Source: Taklimakanibacter albus
Lineage (GTDB): Bacteria > Pseudomonadota > Alphaproteobacteria > Rhizobiales > Aestuariivirgaceae
Assembly (NCBI RefSeq): GCF_016595235.1
Contig: NZ_JAENHL010000008.1
Coordinates: 354,390 to 418,389, forward strand
Reading direction: 5' to 3'
DNA: 64,000 nt
In this document: positions 61,375 to 64,000 of the stretch, piece after piece
Position numbering within the stretch: position 1 is the first letter of the stretch
Layout of the letters: each line of letters starts with the position of its first letter
The notes under the pieces: model-generated
What the model was told of the DNA's origin: nothing
Database searches by the model: none
The model's input: the letters and a program-made list of their open reading frames with translations, nothing else
Position numbers and translations under genes: made by a program

Positions 61375-62415
61375 TTATTTCTGGGTCAGAAAGTCGTCCC
61401 AGCGCTCCTGCAATTCACCGCCATGATCGCCCCACCAGATGGCGTCATAAACGAACTGCTTGTCCGTGTTTTCTGGCGAGGAGTTCAGGCCGGGCAGCTT
61501 TTCCGGCGGAATCTTGCCGGTATCGAAGGCCTTTATGTTGATCGGACCGTAATCGATATGCTGCGGGATGTTGGCCTGGAGCTCGGGCGAGGTGAACTGC
61601 GCCAGCGCCTTCATGGCGAGGTCCTTCTTCTTCGAGCCTTTCGGGATGACGAAGCAGCCATAATCGAGCTCGCCCTGGTCGAAGGTGAAGTCAACCTCGG
61701 CGCCGGCCTTCTGGGCCGCGATCGCGCGGCTCACCCAGATGGCGATCATGTCGACCTCGCGGTCCTTGAGCAGCTGGGTCGTCTGGGCGCCCGATGTCCA
61801 CCATACGGTGATGGCGGGCTTGATCTCTTCCATCTTCTTGAAGGCGCGGTCGACATCGAGCGGATAGATCTTGTCCTTTTCGACGCCGTCGGCGATCAGC
61901 GCGAGCTCCAGCGGCCCGCCGGGGCTGTTATGGAGCGAGCGCGTGCCGGGGAATTTCTCGACATTCCAGAAATCGGCCCAGTTCTTGGGCGGATTGGCGC
62001 CGTATTTTGCTTTGTTCCAGGCCAGCACGACCGAATAGAACATCGAGCCGACCCAGTGATCGCTGAAGCTGCCGGGGACGAAGCCGTCCTTGTTGATCAC
62101 AGTGAAGTCGAGCGTCTCGAACAGGCCCTCCTTGGCGCCTTGCGCGCAATCCGAGCTGCCAAGCTCGGCGATGTCCCACGTCACCGCGCCCGACTGGACC
62201 TGAAGCCGGACATCGACGATGCCGGAGAGCGTCTCTTCCTTTATGGTGATGCCGAGCGCTTTCGCGGCGGGCTCGAAGAAAGCGGCCCGTTCGGCATCCT
62301 GATAGACGCCGCCCCATGAGGCGACCGTGATGCTTTCCTCTGCGTGAGCAGCTCCTGCCCCCAGCAGCGCGCTCGACGTCAGCAGAGCCAACGCAAAAAA
62401 TTTTCTTGTAAACAT
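61375..62415 (-). CDS. polyamine-type ABC transporter substrate-binding protein (PotD/PotF-like)
   Basis: A 346-residue periplasmic protein. ATG 62415 (GGGAGG five bases ahead) gives a Sec signal MFTRKFFALALLTSSALLGA ending AHA. The mature part begins EESITVASWGGVYQDAERAAFF, as in spermidine/putrescine and opine binding proteins, and has AWNKAKYGANPPKNWADFW and VWWTSGAQTTQLLKDREVDM. It shares the operon with PotA, PotB and PotC-type genes. The pocket could suit acylated amines, but related proteins bind thiamine, iron or opines. Confidence 0.92.
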   Translation of the reverse strand: MFTRKFFALALLTSSALLGAGAAHAEESITVASWGGVYQDAERAAFFEPAAKALGITIKEETLSGIVDVRLQVQSGAVTWDIAELGSSDCAQGAKEGLFETLDFTVINKDGFVPGSFSDHWVGSMFYSVVLAWNKAKYGANPPKNWADFWNVEKFPGTRSLHNSPGGPLELALIADGVEKDKIYPLDVDRAFKKMEEIKPAITVWWTSGAQTTQLLKDREVDMIAIWVSRAIAAQKAGAEVDFTFDQGELDYGCFVIPKGSKKKDLAMKALAQFTSPELQANIPQHIDYGPINIKAFDTGKIPPEKLPGLNSSPENTDKQFVYDAIWWGDHGGELQERWDDFLTQK

Positions 62416-62467
62416 AAGTTCCTCCCTTTGCTTGTTATGTGACACGGACTTCTACTTTCATTATTGC

Positions 62468-62511
62468 GCATCGGTTTATCCGAAAACCGCGCGCACTCTT
62501 CGGACCGATGC
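62468..62511. repeat. intergenic palindrome, dispersed Rhizobiales-type element
   Basis: GCATCGGT (62468-62475) pairs with ACCGATGC (62504-62511), and inside TCCGAA pairs with TTCGGA around a GC-rich loop. It resembles an intergenic element scattered in Rhizobiales genomes. It lies between the M24 gene and the binding-protein gene, where it could lower read-through or stabilise the downstream message. Confidence 0.7.
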
Positions 62512-62536
62512 TCTAAACTGACCGTTGCCCTTCGGT

Positions 62537-63775
62537 TCAATCCAGCACGCAGAGATCGCGCGGGATCCGGCTGGCGATGCGCGCTCCCTCGGCTGAGAAA
62601 ATGAAAGTGTCGATGGTGAGCGACAGGCCGCTCTGGCGCGGACCGAAGAACACCGCCTCGTGATTGACGACCGTCATCGGCAGGAACTTTTCGCCCGGCT
62701 TCGAGATGCTCTTGTCGTAGATGAAAGGCCCGACCCAGTCGGGCGGGAAGGCGACGCCCAGCTCATAGCCGCCGATCCAATAGGCCTCGTCGAGCAAACC
62801 CTGCTCGGCATAATAGGCATGAGCGGTGTCGATGAGGGTCGCGACTTCCATGCCCGGCCGCAGAACCGGCTCGATCGCCTTGAAGACCGCCGCCACGCGG
62901 TTGTGGAAATCGAGGACATCCTTGGGCGGGTCGCCGACAAAGAAGCCGCGCGCCATATTGCTGTGATAGCGGTTGTAGACCCCGCAGACATCGACATTGA
63001 CTCGCTCACCCTTGGCGATCTTCTTGCGGGTCGCGATCGGATGGCTGCAATTGGCGCGGAAGCCCGACATCACCGGCGGCAGGATGCCAGGGAACTCGCC
63101 CCCGGCGCGCGTCATCGCGGCGATCATCTCGCCGAAGACTTCGAGTTCGGTAACGCCCGGACGGATCGTCTCTTTCGCGGCGATCATGCCGATATCGGCG
63201 ATGCGGGTCGCTTCCTCGATGCATTTCATCTCGAGCGGCGATTTGATGTGGCGTGCTTCGCGAATGATGTCGGTCGCATCGACCACGGCCATTCCTTCCT
63301 TCTGGAAGGCCAAGACATATTGCTCGCTGACGATCGGGTTCGGCCGGTAATTGTAGCGCTCGAGGCCGGCCGTCCCCTTCAGGTAGCCCGCTGCCCGCAA
63401 TTCATCGATGATGAAGGTCAAGCCGTCGCGGCGCGTGCCGATCGGGAAAATACGGATGTCGCTCGATATGGTCGACACGCGCGACAGGATGGCCTCGCTC
63501 GGTGTCTCGAAATGAATGAAGTCGTCGCGATCGGCGCGGATGGCGATGCCGCTCGAGGGCGGAAAGGGACGGCCGCTTTGCGCCTGATACCATTCGGCCT
63601 GGAAGCCGGTCAGATAGAAGATGCTTTCGGGCGCGCTGACGAAGAGAAGATCGAGCTTGCGGGCGGCCATGCCGGCTCTGACCCGCGTCAAACGATCGGC
63701 ATATTCCTCGCGTGGGAACGGGGCTTCGCGATGGTTTTCGACATTCGCAAGTACCTCGTTGAAATTCTTTCTCAT
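62537..63775 (-). CDS. creatinase/ectoine-hydrolase-like M24 family hydrolase
   Basis: A 412-residue pita-bread-fold protein. The N-terminal creatinase domain spans about 25-175 (YADRLTRVRAGMAARKLDLLFVSAPESIFYLTGF in two parts) and the catalytic domain about 185-410. At the five metal positions, the first Asp is kept (VNVDVCG, near 262). The second is Asn (HSNMARG, near 272). The His is Tyr (GGYELGVAFPPDW, near 342). One Glu is kept (NHEAVFFG, near 373). GYxxGxxxPPDW is typical of creatinase and ectoine hydrolase, which act without metal on C-N bonds. GAGGGGG precedes ATG. It heads the operon, divergent from a LysR gene. Confidence 0.87.
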   Translation of the reverse strand: MRKNFNEVLANVENHREAPFPREEYADRLTRVRAGMAARKLDLLFVSAPESIFYLTGFQAEWYQAQSGRPFPPSSGIAIRADRDDFIHFETPSEAILSRVSTISSDIRIFPIGTRRDGLTFIIDELRAAGYLKGTAGLERYNYRPNPIVSEQYVLAFQKEGMAVVDATDIIREARHIKSPLEMKCIEEATRIADIGMIAAKETIRPGVTELEVFGEMIAAMTRAGGEFPGILPPVMSGFRANCSHPIATRKKIAKGERVNVDVCGVYNRYHSNMARGFFVGDPPKDVLDFHNRVAAVFKAIEPVLRPGMEVATLIDTAHAYYAEQGLLDEAYWIGGYELGVAFPPDWVGPFIYDKSISKPGEKFLPMTVVNHEAVFFGPRQSGLSLTIDTFIFSAEGARIASRIPRDLCVLD

Positions 63776-63908
63776 TTTCCCCCTCTGGCCAAAACCGGCA
63801 GTGATTTTTCAGTTGCTTGGCAGGGAGATTGATGTGAGATAATTTTGCTGTCAAACCCGTAATTCTCATCATATAGTTGAGAAATATGAACATATTTGGA
63901 AAGCTGAA
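63776..63908. promoter_or_regulatory. divergent promoter region with candidate LysR site
   Basis: A 133-base AT-rich gap between the M24 and LysR starts. CATAT-N9-ATATG at 63870-63888 is an interrupted palindrome of the LysR-box kind. On the minus strand a TTGACA -35 candidate lies at 63849-63854, with only a weak -10 (CAATCT) 17 bases further on. Together they suggest LysR control of the M24-led operon. Confidence 0.45.
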
Positions 63909-64000
63909 ATGCGGCGCCATTTGCCCTCGTTGAACAGTCTGGTCGCCTTCGAAGCGGTGGGCCGGAACGGCAATCTGCAGCGGGCGGCGCGCGAGCTTCT
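63909..64000 (+). CDS. LysR-family transcriptional regulator, partial (N-terminus)
   Basis: Only the first 30 codons are present before the right edge. RRHLPSLNSLVAFEAVGRNG and then LQRAARELL is the start of a LysR helix-turn-helix, most like the GcvA/AmpR group. ATG 63909 follows GGAAAG. It is divergent from the M24 gene and probably regulates that operon. Confidence 0.8.
   Translation, partial: MRRHLPSLNSLVAFEAVGRNGNLQRAAREL

Overview
The window reads as a chromosomal segment of a high-GC alphaproteobacterium, most likely of the Rhizobiales (Hyphomicrobiales). The reasons are the density of ABC uptake operons for peptides, sugars and polyamine-like solutes, an ExoP/Wzc-type exopolysaccharide locus, frequent GTG/TTG starts with ATGA overlaps, and several intergenic palindromes of the type scattered through Rhizobiales genomes. 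I saw no rRNA, tRNA, CRISPR array, transposase or prophage.

Layout. (1) 1-5945, minus strand: a complete peptide ABC operon (binding protein, two permeases, two ATPases) ending in an L,D-transpeptidase cut by the left edge. A LysR regulator (6358) is divergent from it. (2) 7378-9789: a RidA protein and a cyclic-nucleotide-domain/thioredoxin-reductase-like flavoprotein lacking the redox CxxC. (3) 9854-29776: a catabolic island built around a MocR-type regulator (20535). To its left runs a ten-gene minus-strand operon: sugar ABC importer, cytoplasmic DUF4038/GH140-like glycosidase, a protein resembling D-apionate lactonase, a DSD1-like PLP enzyme, a DadA-like dehydrogenase and a RidA protein. 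To its right runs a plus-strand peptide ABC operon with a cupin and an SDR. Both operons start with the same promoter/operator architecture (TTGACA, 18 bp, -10, 5 bp, 19-bp palindrome TGTACYGAYYATSRGTACA), so they look like one regulon. (4) 29829-31696: a small HTH protein and a Bcr/CflA-type exporter. (5) 31801-53416: an exopolysaccharide locus with a Tat-exported beta-helix protein, Wzx flippase, two polymerase/ligase candidates, three glycosyltransferases, a methyltransferase, a membrane J-domain protein, a Wzc-type tyrosine kinase, a Wza-type export lipoprotein, a PHP-type phosphatase, the initiating sugar-phosphate transferase, a UDP-HexNAc dehydrogenase and a nucleotide-sugar epimerase. 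(6) 53423-63775, minus strand: a polyamine-type ABC importer mixed with a creatinase/ectoine-hydrolase-like M24 protein, an HDAC-like deacetylase, an NDP-forming acyl-CoA synthetase, a crotonase and an AcuI-like acrylyl-CoA reductase. A divergent LysR gene is cut by the right edge.

How it fits together. Regions 3 and 6 each join import, hydrolysis and central-metabolism entry on one transcript. Region 3 looks made for a solute with a sugar part and a D-amino-acid or amine part. Region 6 looks made for an N-acylated amine whose C3 fragment would leave through 3-hydroxypropionyl-CoA and acrylyl-CoA to propionyl-CoA. Both substrate assignments are inference. Region 5 is a fairly complete Wzx/Wzy-dependent acidic polysaccharide pathway.
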